The notes: generated from the sequence alone by a model not told the origin. DNA of 64,000 bases from Kitasatospora phosalacinea (GCF_000717185.1 NZ_JNYE01000021.1:13771-77770), one strand, 5' to 3'; shown: positions 52,316 through 62,177, numbered from the stretch's first letter. Numbers and translations are program-made.

Positions 52316-53320
52316 CTACGAGGGGAGAGTCTGCCATCCCGGCAGGCCCGCGAGGTCCTCCGGTACCGGCATGCGGACGGCCTGGACCAGCCAGTGGAAC
52401 GCGCCCAGCCCGGCCGGGTCGGTCAGCTCGGCCGCCTCCCCCGCACCGGCGAGCGCCCGCAGGTACGCCGCCGGGTCGCTGCCCGCCAGCGCGAGCGGCG
52501 GCCGGGCCCCGCTGACGCCGAGCGCGCGCAGCGCCTCGCGCTGGGTGGCGAGCAGCGCCGGGTGGCCGGGCACGGCCGCCGCGTCGAGCGCGACGTGCGC
52601 GGTCAGGTCGCAGGAGCCGTCCGGGACGGGGGCGCACTCGCGGCCGCCCCGGAACCCGGTCAGGGTGCCGAACGGCGGCCGGGCGGCCCGCAGGTGCGCG
52701 TAGTCGACGGCCACCGCCAGGCCGCGTTCCAGCCCGCCGACCGCCGCGGCCCAGGCGGCGTCCCGCGGCCCGCCGAGCTCGACCCGCTCCCCGTCCGGCC
52801 ACCAGCGCCGGGCCCAGGCCGCGTCCGCCGCGTCCAGCGGCTCCCCGGGCCGCTCCGTCCCGTCCGGCGCGACCTCGACGTAGCGCAGCCGCCCGTCCGG
52901 GCCGGGCTCGGCGAGGTCCAGCGGGACGTTGTCCAGCCACTCGTTGGCGAACAGCAGGCCCGCGGAGCCCGACGGCGGCCGTGCCGACCAGTGCACCTCC
53001 GCGGGCAGGCCGTCCGGGCGGTCGGCCAGCTCCACCGCCCGCAGCCGCACCCGCCCGCGCAGGTCCTCCGGCAGCAGGTCGCGCACCGCGAGGACGAGTT
53101 CGCCGCGCCCGGCGCCGACGTCGACGAAGTCCAGCCGCTCCGGCCTGCCGAGCGCCGCGTCCACCCCCGCCAGCAGCCGGACGACCGCGGCGGCGAACCG
53201 CGCGGAGGCGTGCACGGAGGTGCGGAAGTGCCCGGCGGGACCCTCCGGCCTGCGGTAGAAGCCGCCGTCGGGCCGGTACAGGGCGTGTTCGATCGCGGGC
53301 CGCCACCGCATCCATGTCAT
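52316..53320 (-). CDS. MidA/NDUFAF7-type SAM-dependent methyltransferase (DUF185)
   Basis: A 334-residue methyltransferase. The SAM motif [16 protein letters not shown] is at residues 66-81; [17 protein letters not shown] is the family's second signature. The N-terminus ([20 protein letters not shown]) matches MidA/NDUFAF7 proteins, which methylate an arginine of the NuoD/NDUFS2 subunit. It lies directly upstream of nuoD2 on the same strand, with 15 bases between, so the pair is an operon. The family link to complex I assembly is known from eukaryotes; its action here is inferred. ATG 53320 (MTWMRWRPA). Confidence 0.88.
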   Translation of the reverse strand: MTWMRWRPAIEHALYRPDGGFYRRPEGPAGHFRTSVHASARFAAAVVRLLAGVDAALGRPERLDFVDVGAGRGELVLAVRDLLPEDLRGRVRLRAVELADRPDGLPAEVHWSARPPSGSAGLLFANEWLDNVPLDLAEPGPDGRLRYVEVAPDGTERPGEPLDAADAAWARRWWPDGERVELGGPRDAAWAAAVGGLERGLAVAVDYAHLRAARPPFGTLTGFRGGRECAPVPDGSCDLTAHVALDAAAVPGHPALLATQREALRALGVSGARPPLALAGSDPAAYLRALAGAGEAAELTDPAGLGAFHWLVQAVRMPVPEDLAGLPGWQTLPS

Positions 53321-53424
53321 GGCGGACGACGTTACCGGGCGCCTGCGCCTCCACCCTGGGGAGTAGCCCCGGATCGCCCTCGCGGCGGAGCAGAACCCGC
53401 TCGCGGACTCCCTAGGCTGGAACC

Positions 53425-54636
53425 GTGCATCGACTCAACGCCTGGCTCCGCCGACACCCCGTGGTCGTCGACTCCGGCTGGGCGCTGCTGGTGCTGCTGC
53501 TGGGCGTGCTCGCCGCGGTCGAGTCCAACGGCCTGCCGGACGCCCCGCTGCCCTCCTGGAAGCACTACACCGGCGTCGCGGTCGCCGTCCTGCTGCCCGC
53601 CCTGATGGTGGTGCGCCGCCGCTGGCCGGACGCCACCACCGCGGCGGCCGTCGCGCTCGGCCTCGGCCAGGTCGCGTCCGGCGTCGAGCCCAACGTCTCC
53701 AGCATCGCCTACCTGGTGTTCGCCTACACCGGCGCCGCCTTCGGCCACGCCTGGACGTCCCGGCTGGCGCTGGTGGCGAGCCTGGCCGCCGGGCCGCTGA
53801 CGATGTGGCGGCTGGCGCCCTCGGAGCAGCACCAGAGCGGCTACCTGACGGTGTTCATGGCCGTCCTGATGACCACCCCGTTCGTGCTGTGCTGGGCCTG
53901 GGGCCGACTCACCCGGGTCCGCCGCGCCTACCTGGTCGAGCTGGAGGACCGGGCCGCCCGGCTGGAGCGCGAGCGCGACGCCAAGGCCCAGGTCGCGGTC
54001 GCCGCCGAGCGGGCCCGGATCGCCCGCGAGCTGCACGACGTGGTCGCGCACAACGTCTCGGTGATGATCGTCCAGGCCGACGGCGCCGCCTACGTGCTGG
54101 ACGCCTCCCCGCAGCAGGCCAAGGAGGCGCTCGGCACCATCGCCTCCACCGGCCGCCAGGCCCTCGCCGAGATGCGCCGCCTGCTCGGCGTGCTGCGCAC
54201 CGCCGACACCGCGGGCGAGTACGTGCCGCAGCCCGGCGTCGAGGAGCTCCCCGACCTGCTGGAACAGGTCCGCACGGCGGGCCTGCCGGTCGACTTCACC
54301 GCCACCGGCGAGGTCCGCGAACTGCCCCGCGGCCTGGAGCTGACCGTCTACCGGATCGTCCAGGAGGCCCTCACCAACGTCCGCAAGCACGGCGGACCGA
54401 ACGCCCGCGCCAAGGTCGCCGTCGACTTCCGCCCCGCCGACCTGGAGGTCCTGGTCGAGGACGACGGCCGCGGCTCCACCGGCGAACAGCTCTCCGGCGG
54501 CACCGACGGGCTCGGCCACGGCCTGATCGGCATGCGCGAGCGCGTCGGCATGGTCAGCGGCAGCCTGGACGTCGGCCCCAGGCCCGGCGGCGGCTTCCGG
54601 ATCCGGGCCGTCCTCCCCCTCAAGGCACCCAAGTGA
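53425..54636 (+). CDS. Sensor histidine kinase (HisKA_3)
   Basis: A 403-residue two-component kinase of the NarL/DesK type. Four to five N-terminal membrane helices ([18 protein letters not shown] and [13 protein letters not shown] among them) are followed by a coiled coil, the phosphorylated-His box [20 protein letters not shown] (His near residue 208), and the HATPase domain with [25 protein letters not shown] and [15 protein letters not shown] 53425 looks leaderless: TAGGCT (53413-53418) ends six bases earlier. The response regulator follows after 23 bases. The stimulus is unknown. Confidence 0.94.
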   Translation: MHRLNAWLRRHPVVVDSGWALLVLLLGVLAAVESNGLPDAPLPSWKHYTGVAVAVLLPALMVVRRRWPDATTAAAVALGLGQVASGVEPNVSSIAYLVFAYTGAAFGHAWTSRLALVASLAAGPLTMWRLAPSEQHQSGYLTVFMAVLMTTPFVLCWAWGRLTRVRRAYLVELEDRAARLERERDAKAQVAVAAERARIARELHDVVAHNVSVMIVQADGAAYVLDASPQQAKEALGTIASTGRQALAEMRRLLGVLRTADTAGEYVPQPGVEELPDLLEQVRTAGLPVDFTATGEVRELPRGLELTVYRIVQEALTNVRKHGGPNARAKVAVDFRPADLEVLVEDDGRGSTGEQLSGGTDGLGHGLIGMRERVGMVSGSLDVGPRPGGGFRIRAVLPLKAPK

Positions 54637-54659
54637 ACGTAGAAGGAGACCCGACCCGC

Positions 54660-55349
54660 ATGCCGATCCGCGTGATGCTCGTCGACGACCAGGAACTGCT
54701 CCGCACCGGGTTCCGGATGGTCCTGCAGTCGCAGGGCGACATCGAGATCGCCGCCGAGGCGGGCGACGGCCAGCAGGCCGTCGACGTGCTGCGCACCGCC
54801 GAGGTCGACGTGATCCTGATGGACGTCCGGATGCCGCGGCTCGACGGCGTCCAGGCCACCCGCCGGATCTGCCTCGACGACCACGGCGCCCCCGTCCCGG
54901 GCGCCCCCCGGGTGCTCATCCTCACCACCTTCGACCTGGACGAGTACGCCTTCGCCGCGCTCAAGGCCGGCGCGTCCGGCTTCCTGCTCAAGGACGTCCC
55001 GCCCACCGAGCTGGTCGCCGCGATCCGCTCCGTGCACGGCGGCGACGCGGTGGTCGCCCCCACCACCACCCGCCGCATGATCGACCGCTTCGCCGAGGTC
55101 CTCCCCACCCCCGGCAGCACCCCCGGCTCCCCCGTCCTCGCCCCCCTCACCGACCGCGAGCGCGAGGTCTTCCTGCTGGTCGCCCAGGGCCTCTCCAACG
55201 GCGAGATCGCCGCCCGCCTGGTCCTCTCCGAGGCCACCGTCAAGACCCACGTCGGCCGCATCCTCGCCAAGCTCTCGCTCCGCGACCGCGTCCAGGCCGT
55301 CGTCCTCGCCTACGAGAACGGCCTCGTCCGGGCCGGGGAGACCCCCTGA
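54660..55349 (+). CDS. NarL/FixJ-family response regulator
   Basis: A 229-residue response regulator. The receiver domain has the acidic pair in MLVDDQELLRTGF, the phospho-acceptor Asp in VDVILMDVRMPRLDG (about residue 54) and the switch Thr/Lys in LTTF and FLLKDVPP. The C-terminal LuxR-type HTH contains LTDREREVFLLVAQGLSNGE and LVLSEATVKTHVGRILAK. ATG 54660 has GAAGGAG eleven bases upstream. It is the partner of the preceding kinase. Regulated genes are unknown. Confidence 0.95.
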   Translation: MPIRVMLVDDQELLRTGFRMVLQSQGDIEIAAEAGDGQQAVDVLRTAEVDVILMDVRMPRLDGVQATRRICLDDHGAPVPGAPRVLILTTFDLDEYAFAALKAGASGFLLKDVPPTELVAAIRSVHGGDAVVAPTTTRRMIDRFAEVLPTPGSTPGSPVLAPLTDREREVFLLVAQGLSNGEIAARLVLSEATVKTHVGRILAKLSLRDRVQAVVLAYENGLVRAGETP

Positions 55350-55476
55350 CGGGGGGACTGCTCCCCCGCCCCGCCCACCCACCCCGACGCCCGCTCACCT
55401 CACCGTCCGCACGGGCCGAAAACCCCCGTACCATTGACCGGTACGTCTGGTACCCCTAGAGGACTGGAACGGAAGA

Positions 55477-56391
55477 GTGCTGCCCGACTTCGGAGACCCC
55501 TCCGACCCCGGTAACCGCCCCGCCCGGCTCGCCGTCGGTGTCGTCGGCGCGGGCCGGGTCGGCCCCGCCCTGGGCGCCGCCCTGCAGCTCGCGGGCCACC
55601 GCGTGGTCGCCGCGTCCGGCGTCTCCGCCGCCTCCCGCCGCCGCGCCGAGGCGCTGCTGCCGGGGGTGCGGCTGGTGACGCCCCCGCAGGTGATGGCGGC
55701 CGCGGACCTGGTGCTGCTGACCGTCCCGGACGACGTCCTGCCCGACCTGGTGCAGGGCCTGGCCGCCACCGGCGCCGTCCGCCCCGGCCAGTTGCTCGTC
55801 CACACCTCGGGCGCGCACGGCGTGGCCGTGCTGGAGCCCGCCACCCGCGCGGGCGCGCTGCCGCTGGCGCTGCACCCGGCGATGACCTTCACCGGCACCT
55901 CCGTCGACGTGGACCGGCTGGCCGGCTGCCCGTTCGGGGTGACCGCGCCGGAGGAGCTGCGTCCGGTCGCCGAGGCGCTGGTCGTGGAGATGGGCGGCGA
56001 GCCGTCCTGGATCCCGGAGGAGGTCCGCCCGCTCTACCACACGGCCCTCGCGCACGGCGCGAACCACCTGGTCACGCTGGTCGCGCAGGCGATGGAGCTG
56101 CTGCGCACCGCGGGCGTGCCGGAGCCGGGCCAGATGCTCGGCCCGCTGCTGGGCGCGGCCCTGGACAACGCCCTGCGCTCGGGCGACCTGGCGCTGACCG
56201 GCCCGGTGGCCCGCGGCGACGTCGGGACGGTGCGCGCGCACCTGGGCCGACTCGCTACGGTGACCCCGGACATCGGCCAGGCGTACCGGGCGATGGCGAG
56301 GGCGACCGCGCAGCGCGCGGTGGCCAACGGCACGTTGAAGCCGGAGCCGGCGGCGGCGCTGCTGGACGTACTGAACGAGGAGAAGCACTGA
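55477..56391 (+). CDS. Rossmann-fold and DUF2520 domain protein
   Basis: A 304-residue protein with an N-terminal Rossmann motif ([19 protein letters not shown] at residues 20-38), a middle segment [20 protein letters not shown] and [13 protein letters not shown], then a helical DUF2520 domain ([20 protein letters not shown]). It resembles ketopantoate reductases and P5C reductases. The stop overlaps the panC start (TGATGG), so it is translated with panC, and a role as ketopantoate reductase is plausible but unproven. GTG 55477 has GGAAGA upstream. Confidence 0.88.
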   Translation: MLPDFGDPSDPGNRPARLAVGVVGAGRVGPALGAALQLAGHRVVAASGVSAASRRRAEALLPGVRLVTPPQVMAAADLVLLTVPDDVLPDLVQGLAATGAVRPGQLLVHTSGAHGVAVLEPATRAGALPLALHPAMTFTGTSVDVDRLAGCPFGVTAPEELRPVAEALVVEMGGEPSWIPEEVRPLYHTALAHGANHLVTLVAQAMELLRTAGVPEPGQMLGPLLGAALDNALRSGDLALTGPVARGDVGTVRAHLGRLATVTPDIGQAYRAMARATAQRAVANGTLKPEPAAALLDVLNEEKH

Positions 56392-57296
56392 TGGCACGCG
56401 ACAGGCGCCCGGCGAAGGCCCCGAAGCCGGTGAAGGTCCACAAGGCGGTGCTGACCCGCACCGTGGAGGAGTTCGAGGCCGCGTTCTGGCCGGACGAGCA
56501 GCCGGTGGACAACGCCGTGGTGATGACCATGGGCGCGCTGCACGAGGGCCACGCGGCGCTGGTCCGGGCGGCCCGCCGCCAGGTCGGCAAGGACGGCCGG
56601 GTGGCCGTGACGGTGTTCGTGAACCCGCTGCAGTTCGGCGCGGGCGAGGACCTGGACCGCTACCCGCGCACCCTGGACGCGGACGTCGCGCTGGCCGAGG
56701 AGATGGGCGCGGACGTGGTGTTCGCCCCGTCCGTGGACGAGGTGTACCCGAACGGCGAGCCGCTGGTGCGGCTCGCCGCGGGTCCGATGGGCGAGGGCTA
56801 CGAGGGCGCGTCCCGCCCGGGCCACTTCGACGGGATGCTGACCGTCGTCGCCAAGCTGCTGCACATCACCGACCCGGACTTCGCGGTGTTCGGCGAGAAG
56901 GACGCCCAGCAGCTGGCGATCGTCCGCCGGATGGTCGCCGACCTGGACTTCGACGTCGAGGTGGTCGGCGTCCCGACCGTCCGCGAGGACGACGGCCTGG
57001 CGCTGTCCTCCCGCAACCGCTTCCTCTCCGAGGCCGAGCGCGTCCAGGCGCTCGCGCTCTCCCGCGCCCTGTTCGCGGGCCGGGACGCCGGCGCGCAGGG
57101 CCCGAAGGCCGTCCGCGAGGCGGCCGCCGCCGTGCTGGAGGGCGCGGACGGCATCTCCCTCGACTACCTCGCCCTGGTCGATCCGCTGTCCTTCACCGAA
57201 GCGCCGGACGACTTCCAGGGCGAGGCGGTGCTCGCCGTCGCGGCCCGGGTCGGCTCGACCCGGCTGATCGACAACGTGAGCGTCATCGTCCGCTAG
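56391..57296 (+). CDS. panC: Pantoate--beta-alanine ligase
   Basis: A 301-residue pantothenate synthetase that joins pantoate and beta-alanine with ATP. The class I tRNA-synthetase-like HIGH motif is in [14 protein letters not shown]. The pantoate site reads [20 protein letters not shown], and [15 protein letters not shown] and [11 protein letters not shown] are conserved. The N-terminal 15 residues ([16 protein letters not shown]) are an extra basic leader. ATG 56391 overlaps the upstream stop. It uses the beta-alanine made by PanD, encoded next. Confidence 0.95.
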   Translation: MARDRRPAKAPKPVKVHKAVLTRTVEEFEAAFWPDEQPVDNAVVMTMGALHEGHAALVRAARRQVGKDGRVAVTVFVNPLQFGAGEDLDRYPRTLDADVALAEEMGADVVFAPSVDEVYPNGEPLVRLAAGPMGEGYEGASRPGHFDGMLTVVAKLLHITDPDFAVFGEKDAQQLAIVRRMVADLDFDVEVVGVPTVREDDGLALSSRNRFLSEAERVQALALSRALFAGRDAGAQGPKAVREAAAAVLEGADGISLDYLALVDPLSFTEAPDDFQGEAVLAVAARVGSTRLIDNVSVIVR

Positions 57297-57308
57297 GCCG
57301 GACGCCCG

Positions 57309-57339
57309 GGGCGGCCGGCCCCCGAGGGCCCGGCCGCCC
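57309..57339 (+). terminator. Hairpin between panC and panD
   Basis: A 10-bp perfect stem (57309-57318 with 57330-57339) with an 11-nt loop in the 95-bp panC-panD gap. It may partly uncouple panD from panC. Confidence 0.5.
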
Positions 57340-57391
57340 GTCCACCACTGGTACGCACCACCAGGCATGCACTCACAGGAGGCGTGACCCC

Positions 57392-57841
57392 ATGTTCCGC
57401 ACCATGCTCAAGTCCAAGATCCACCGCGCCACCGTCACCCAGGCCGACCTGCACTACGTGGGCTCGGTGACGGTCGACGAGGACCTGCTCGACGCCGCGG
57501 ACCTGCTCCCCGGCGAACTGGTCCACATCGTCGACATCAACAACGGCGCCCGGCTGGAGACCTACACCATCGCCGGCCCGCGCGGCTCGGGCGTCATAGG
57601 CATCAACGGGGCGGCCGCCCGGCTGGTCCACCCCGGCGACCTGGTGATCCTGATCGCCTACGGGCAGATGGACACCGCCGAGGCCAAGGCGTACCTGCCG
57701 AAGGTGGTCTTCGTCGACGAGCGCAACCGGATCACCGGCCTCGGCGGCGACCCCGCGGACGCCCCCGAGGGCAGCGGACTGCTGCGCGGCGACGCCGCGT
57801 ACCGTGGTGCGGACGGCGCGGCCGACGCCGCCGCGCACTGA
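57392..57841 (+). CDS. panD: Aspartate 1-decarboxylase
   Basis: A 149-residue pyruvoyl enzyme that makes beta-alanine from aspartate. The self-cleavage site is Gly24-Ser25 in [16 protein letters not shown]; Ser25 becomes the pyruvoyl group. [18 protein letters not shown] and [21 protein letters not shown] segments (here [17 protein letters not shown]) follow. A C-terminal extension of about 25 residues (Ala/Gly-rich) goes beyond the E. coli protein (126 aa). ATG 57392 has AGGAGGCG upstream. It provides beta-alanine for PanC, and shares its substrate aspartate with NadB. Confidence 0.96.
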   Translation: MFRTMLKSKIHRATVTQADLHYVGSVTVDEDLLDAADLLPGELVHIVDINNGARLETYTIAGPRGSGVIGINGAAARLVHPGDLVILIAYGQMDTAEAKAYLPKVVFVDERNRITGLGGDPADAPEGSGLLRGDAAYRGADGAADAAAH

Positions 57842-57857
57842 AGGAGCAGCTGAACCC

Positions 57858-59471
57858 ATGCCGTACCGCCTGACCGCCCCCGCCCCCGGCTGGACCACGA
57901 GCACCGACGTGGTCGTGATCGGCTCCGGCGTGGCCGGGCTCACCGTCGCGCTCAACGCCCGCAAGGCCGGCCTGCGGGCCATGGTGGTGACCAAGGCGGT
58001 GCTGGACGAGGGCTCCACCCGCTGGGCCCAAGGCGGCATCGCCGCCGCCCTGGGCGAGGGCGACACCCCCGAGCAGCACCTGCAGGACACCCTGGTCGCG
58101 GGCGCCGGCCTGTGCGACGAGGAGGCGGTGCGCGCCCTGGTCACCGAGGGCCCGGACGCGGTGCGCCGGCTCATCGAGGCCGGGGCCGCGTTCGACCGCG
58201 ACGAGGACGGCGAGATCGTCCTGACCCGCGAGGGCGGCCACCACCGCCGCCGGATCGCGCACGCGGGCGGCGACGCCACCGGCGCCGAGATCGAGCGCGC
58301 CCTGGTCGCCGCGATCGAGGCCGACCCGGGCCTGGAGCTGATCGAGCACGCCCTCGTCCTGGACCTGCTCACCGACGCCGACGGCCACGCCTCCGGCGTC
58401 ACCCTGCACGTGATGGGCGAGGGCCAGCGGGACGGCGTCGGCGCGATCCTGGCCCGGGCCGTGGTGCTGGCCACCGGCGGCATGGGCCAGGTCTTCGAGG
58501 CCACCAGCAACCCGGCGGTCTCCACCGGCGACGGCGTCGCGCTCGCCCTGCGGGCCGGCGCCGAGGTCACCGACCTGGAGTTCGTCCAGTTCCACCCGAC
58601 CGTGCTCTGGCTCGGCCCGGACGCCAAGGGCCAGCAGCCGCTGGTCTCCGAGGCGGTCCGCGGCGAGGGCGCGCACCTGGTCGACGCGGACGGGGTGCGC
58701 TTCATGGTCGGCCAGCACGAACTGGCCGAGCTCGCCCCGCGCGACATCGTCGCCAAGGGGATCATCCGCCGGATGCACGCCCTGGGCACCCGGCACATGT
58801 ACCTGGACGGGCGGCACTTCGGCGCCGAGATGTGGGAGCACCGCTTCCCCACCATCCTGGCCGCCTGCCGGGCCAACGGCATCGACCCGGTCACCGAGCC
58901 GATCCCGGTCGCCCCGGCCGCCCACCACGCCTCCGGCGGCGTCCGCACCGACCTGCACGGCCGCACCACCGTCCCGGGCCTGTACGCCTGCGGCGAGGTC
59001 GCCTGCACCGGCGTGCACGGCGCCAACCGGCTGGCCTCCAACTCGCTGCTGGAGGGCCTAGTCTTCGCCGAGCGGATCGCCGCCGACCTGGCCGCGCTGA
59101 ACGCCTCCGGCAAGCTCCCGGCCCGCACCGTCAACATCGGTGCCGCGCAGGCCGCGACGCCCGTCCCGCTGCTGCCCGCCGGGGCCCGCGGCGAGCTCCA
59201 GCACCTGATGTCCGCCGGCGCGGGCGTGATCCGCTCCGCGGAGTCGCTGGCCGCCACCGCCGAGGGCCTGGCCGCCCTGGCCGACCCGGCCCGCGGCGCC
59301 GACCCGTCGGTGGAGACCTGGGAGGCCACCAACCTGCACCAGGTGGCCACCGCCCTCACCACCTCCGCCGCCCTCCGCGAGGAGACCCGCGGCTGCCACT
59401 GGCGCGAGGACTTCCCCGACCGCGACGACGCCCACTGGCACCGCCACGTCGTCCACCCGCTCGCCGACTGA
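57858..59471 (+). CDS. nadB: L-aspartate oxidase
   Basis: A 537-residue flavoprotein that oxidises aspartate to iminoaspartate for NAD synthesis. The FAD-binding motif is VVVIGSGVAGLTVALNARKA, and the fumarate-reductase-type segments GGIAAALGEGDTPEQH, TGGMGQVFEATSNPA, ACGEVACTGVHGANRLASNS and HHASGGVRTDLHG are present. ATG 57858 has GGAG fourteen bases upstream. No nadA is visible in the window, although iminoaspartate normally passes to NadA. It is followed by nadC, so the operon spans from pantoate to NAD. Confidence 0.95.
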   Translation: MPYRLTAPAPGWTTSTDVVVIGSGVAGLTVALNARKAGLRAMVVTKAVLDEGSTRWAQGGIAAALGEGDTPEQHLQDTLVAGAGLCDEEAVRALVTEGPDAVRRLIEAGAAFDRDEDGEIVLTREGGHHRRRIAHAGGDATGAEIERALVAAIEADPGLELIEHALVLDLLTDADGHASGVTLHVMGEGQRDGVGAILARAVVLATGGMGQVFEATSNPAVSTGDGVALALRAGAEVTDLEFVQFHPTVLWLGPDAKGQQPLVSEAVRGEGAHLVDADGVRFMVGQHELAELAPRDIVAKGIIRRMHALGTRHMYLDGRHFGAEMWEHRFPTILAACRANGIDPVTEPIPVAPAAHHASGGVRTDLHGRTTVPGLYACGEVACTGVHGANRLASNSLLEGLVFAERIAADLAALNASGKLPARTVNIGAAQAATPVPLLPAGARGELQHLMSAGAGVIRSAESLAATAEGLAALADPARGADPSVETWEATNLHQVATALTTSAALREETRGCHWREDFPDRDDAHWHRHVVHPLAD

Positions 59472-59523
59472 CGCCCCTCCGCCCCCGCCCCGCCACCCCG
59501 CCGAAACCTGGAGCGCACCCACC

Positions 59524-60495
59524 ATGTCCCACTCCGAACTCCCCCTCCTGTCCACCGAGTCCGGCGGCTGCGGCGACGGCTGCGCGTGCGGCGAGGGCGA
59601 GGAGTACGAGACCGGGCTCGACCCGGCGCTGGCCGCGCTGCTGGAGGACGCCGGGCTGGACCCGGTCGAGGTCGAGGACGTGGCGATGATGGCCCTGTCC
59701 GAGGACCTGGCGGGCGGCGAGGACGTCACCTCGGTGGCGACCGTCCCGGCCGAGGCCGTCGCGACCGCCGACTTCACCGCCCGCGCGGCGGGCGTGGTGG
59801 CCGGCCTGCGGGTCGCGGAGGCCGTGGTCTCGCTGGTGTGCGAGGAGGAGTTCGAGGTCGAGCGGCACGTCGAGGACGGCGACCTCGTCGCCCCCGGCCA
59901 GGTGCTGCTCTCGGTGCGCAGCCGCACCCGCGACCTGCTGACCGCCGAGCGCTCCGCGCTGAACCTGCTCTGCCACCTCTCCGGCATCGCGACCGCGACC
60001 CGCGCCTGGGCGGACGCCCTGGAGGGCACCGGCGCGGTGGTCCGCGACACCCGCAAGACCACGCCGGGCCTGCGCGCGCTGGAGAAGTTCGCGGTGCGGG
60101 CGGGCGGCGGCGCCAACCACCGGATGGCGCTCTCCGACGCGGCGCTGGTGAAGGACAACCACGTGGTCGCGGCGGGCGGCGTCGCCGAGGCGTTCACCGC
60201 CGTCCGGGAGGCGTTCCCGGAGCTGCCGATCGAGGTCGAGGTGGACACGCTCGAGCAGATCGAGCCCGTCCTGGCGGCCGGGGCGGACCTGATCCTGCTG
60301 GACAACTTCTCCACCGGGCAGCTGCGCGAGGCGGTCGCCCTGGTCGCGGGCCGGGCGAAGCTGGAGGCTTCCGGCGGCCTGACCCTGGCCACCGCGCGCG
60401 AGGTCGCGGAGACTGGTGTCGACTACCTGGCCGTCGGGGCCCTGACGCACTCCTCGCCGATCCTCGACATCGGCCTGGACCTCCGCAGTTCCTGA
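59524..60495 (+). CDS. nadC: Nicotinate-nucleotide pyrophosphorylase (carboxylating)
   Basis: A 323-residue quinolinate phosphoribosyltransferase. The catalytic segment RDTRKTTPGLRALEKFAV is diagnostic, with RAGGGANHRMALSDAALVKD, EVEVDTLEQIEPV and FRRP-type C-terminal strand (LEASGGLTLATAREVAETG). The first 30 residues contain a Cys/Gly-rich insertion (SGGCGDGCACGEGEEY) not needed for the fold, with three cysteines in six residues; it could bind metal but no family supports that. ATG 59524. It makes nicotinate mononucleotide from quinolinate. Confidence 0.95.
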   Translation: MSHSELPLLSTESGGCGDGCACGEGEEYETGLDPALAALLEDAGLDPVEVEDVAMMALSEDLAGGEDVTSVATVPAEAVATADFTARAAGVVAGLRVAEAVVSLVCEEEFEVERHVEDGDLVAPGQVLLSVRSRTRDLLTAERSALNLLCHLSGIATATRAWADALEGTGAVVRDTRKTTPGLRALEKFAVRAGGGANHRMALSDAALVKDNHVVAAGGVAEAFTAVREAFPELPIEVEVDTLEQIEPVLAAGADLILLDNFSTGQLREAVALVAGRAKLEASGGLTLATAREVAETGVDYLAVGALTHSSPILDIGLDLRSS

Positions 60496-60518
60496 CCCTT
60501 CGAAGCAGAAAGCGCCCC

Positions 60519-61316
60519 ATGCTCCTCACCATCGACGTCGGCAACACCCAGACCACGCTCGGCCTGTTCGACGGCGAGGAGATCGTCGAGCACTGGCGGA
60601 TCTCCACCGACCCGCGCCGCACCGCGGACGAACTGGCCGTGCTGATGCAGGGGTTGATGGGCGCCCACCCGATCGTCTCGGCGGACGACCGGGTGGCGGG
60701 CCTGGCGATCTGCTCCTCCGTCCCGGCGGTGCTGCACGAGCTGCGCGAGGTGACCCGCCGCTACTACGGGGACGTCCCGGCGGTGATCGTCGAACCGGGC
60801 GTGAAGACCGGCGTGCACGTGCTGATGGACAACCCGAAGGAGGTCGGCGCGGACCGGATCGTCAACGCGCTGGCCGCCAACCACCTGTACGGCGGCCCGT
60901 GCATCGTGGTCGACTTCGGCACCGCCACCACCTTCGACGCGATCAACGCGCGCGGCGACTACGTGGGCGGCGCGATCGCCCCGGGCATCGAGATCTCGGT
61001 CGACGCCCTGGGCGGCCGCACCGCGATGCTCCGCAAGATCGAGCTGGCCCGCCCGCGCAACGTGATCGGCAAGAACACCGTGGAGGGCATGCAGTCGGGC
61101 ATCCTGTACGGCTTCGCCGGGCAGGTCGACGGCCTGGTCAACCGGATGGCCAAGGAGCTCGCCACGGACCCGAACGACGTCCAGGTGATCGCCACCGGCG
61201 GCCTGGCCCCGCTGGTGCTGGGCGAGGCCGACTCGATCGACGTGCACGAGCCCTGGCTGACCCTGATCGGCCTGCGCCTGATCTTCGAGCGCAACCGTCC
61301 GGCCACGGCCGCCTGA
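60519..61316 (+). CDS. coaX: Type III pantothenate kinase
   Basis: A 265-residue CoaX that phosphorylates pantothenate, the first step of CoA synthesis. The phosphate-1 loop reads LLTIDVGNTQTTLGLFDGEE. The pantothenate-binding DNPKEVGADRIVNALAAN and phosphate-2 loop VVDFGTATTFDAINARGDY follow, then GGAIAPGIEISVDALGGRTA. ATG 60519, 24 bases after nadC. The gene completes a path from ketopantoate to 4'-phosphopantothenate encoded next to the NAD genes. Confidence 0.96.
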   Translation: MLLTIDVGNTQTTLGLFDGEEIVEHWRISTDPRRTADELAVLMQGLMGAHPIVSADDRVAGLAICSSVPAVLHELREVTRRYYGDVPAVIVEPGVKTGVHVLMDNPKEVGADRIVNALAANHLYGGPCIVVDFGTATTFDAINARGDYVGGAIAPGIEISVDALGGRTAMLRKIELARPRNVIGKNTVEGMQSGILYGFAGQVDGLVNRMAKELATDPNDVQVIATGGLAPLVLGEADSIDVHEPWLTLIGLRLIFERNRPATAA

Positions 61317-61334
61317 CGCCCCGCCGGCCCTGTC

Positions 61335-61368
61335 GGGCCCCGGCCCCCGCCACGGGGGTGCGGGGCCC
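61335..61368 (+). terminator. Terminator after coaX
   Basis: GGGCCCCG (61335-61342) pairs with 61361-61368. An inner CCCCC/GGGGG stem continues the hairpin after a small asymmetric bulge. It follows coaX by 18 bases. Confidence 0.7.
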
Positions 61369-61478
61369 GTCGCGTCCCCCACACCGGGTCGGGAGCGGAT
61401 GCACCATCTCATAGGCCAATCGGGACAAACACGTCATCAATCGTCATAAGTCGGACGTACGCCACGTACTGTCGACCC

Positions 61479-62177
61479 ATGCCAACGCCACACGGATCGC
61501 GCGGCGGCATGGCCTTCAGCGCCGACGAAGTCCGGGTGCTGCGCCGTGTCCTCGCCCAAGCCCTCTACCCGGTCGCCCCCGACCGGCTCCCGACTCCCGC
61601 CGCGGCCGTCGAACTGTGGGCCGAGGACGTCCAGGACGCGCTTCGGCTGACCGAGGCGATCGACGAGGCGGTCCAGGAGGGCGGGCGGCTGCGCGCCTTC
61701 ATGCTCACCGACCTGACCCGCTACCGCGCCGCCCTGCCCGGCAGCGCCGGGGGCTACCTGGACCGCCTGGAGGAGGCCGTCACCGACGGCTACCTGCCCA
61801 CCGCCGAGGACCTGTCGGCGCTGCGCTCACTGTCCCGCCAGCCGTGCGGCCCGCACGAGCAGGCCCGCCGCTCCCGACTCGCCGGACGCTGCCACGCGCT
61901 CGCCGAGGCCGAGGTCCGCGAGCGGCTCTCGCTGGGCTCCGGGCAGCGGCACCTCGCCGCGGTCCCCAGCCCCGCGTCCGAACCCCAGCCCGCCATCCCA
62001 GTTGGAGGACGGTTCCCGATGAGCGACCAGCAGCCCCAGCCCCCGGCCGACCGCCCGCGTCCCCGCCGGATGCCCACCCCCGCCGAACTCTTCGGCCGCC
62101 GCTCCCGCCCGACCCCCCACCAGGACCCCCCGGACGACGAGGACCACCCGGAACTCGCCACCGGCACCGACGGCTGA
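61479..62177 (+). CDS. Conserved streptomycete protein of unknown function
   Basis: A 232-residue protein. The first 140 residues are helical with conserved pieces (MAFSADEVRVLRRVLAQALY, VQDALRLTEAIDEAVQEGGR, YLDRLEEAVTDGYLPTAEDL). The rest is Pro/Arg-rich and acidic at the end (DPPDDEDHPE). No known domain. The start is ATG 61479 and appears leaderless: TACTGT (61467-61472) ends six bases earlier. An in-frame ATG at codon 11 is an alternative. Confidence 0.8.
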   Translation: MPTPHGSRGGMAFSADEVRVLRRVLAQALYPVAPDRLPTPAAAVELWAEDVQDALRLTEAIDEAVQEGGRLRAFMLTDLTRYRAALPGSAGGYLDRLEEAVTDGYLPTAEDLSALRSLSRQPCGPHEQARRSRLAGRCHALAEAEVRERLSLGSGQRHLAAVPSPASEPQPAIPVGGRFPMSDQQPQPPADRPRPRRMPTPAELFGRRSRPTPHQDPPDDEDHPELATGTDG

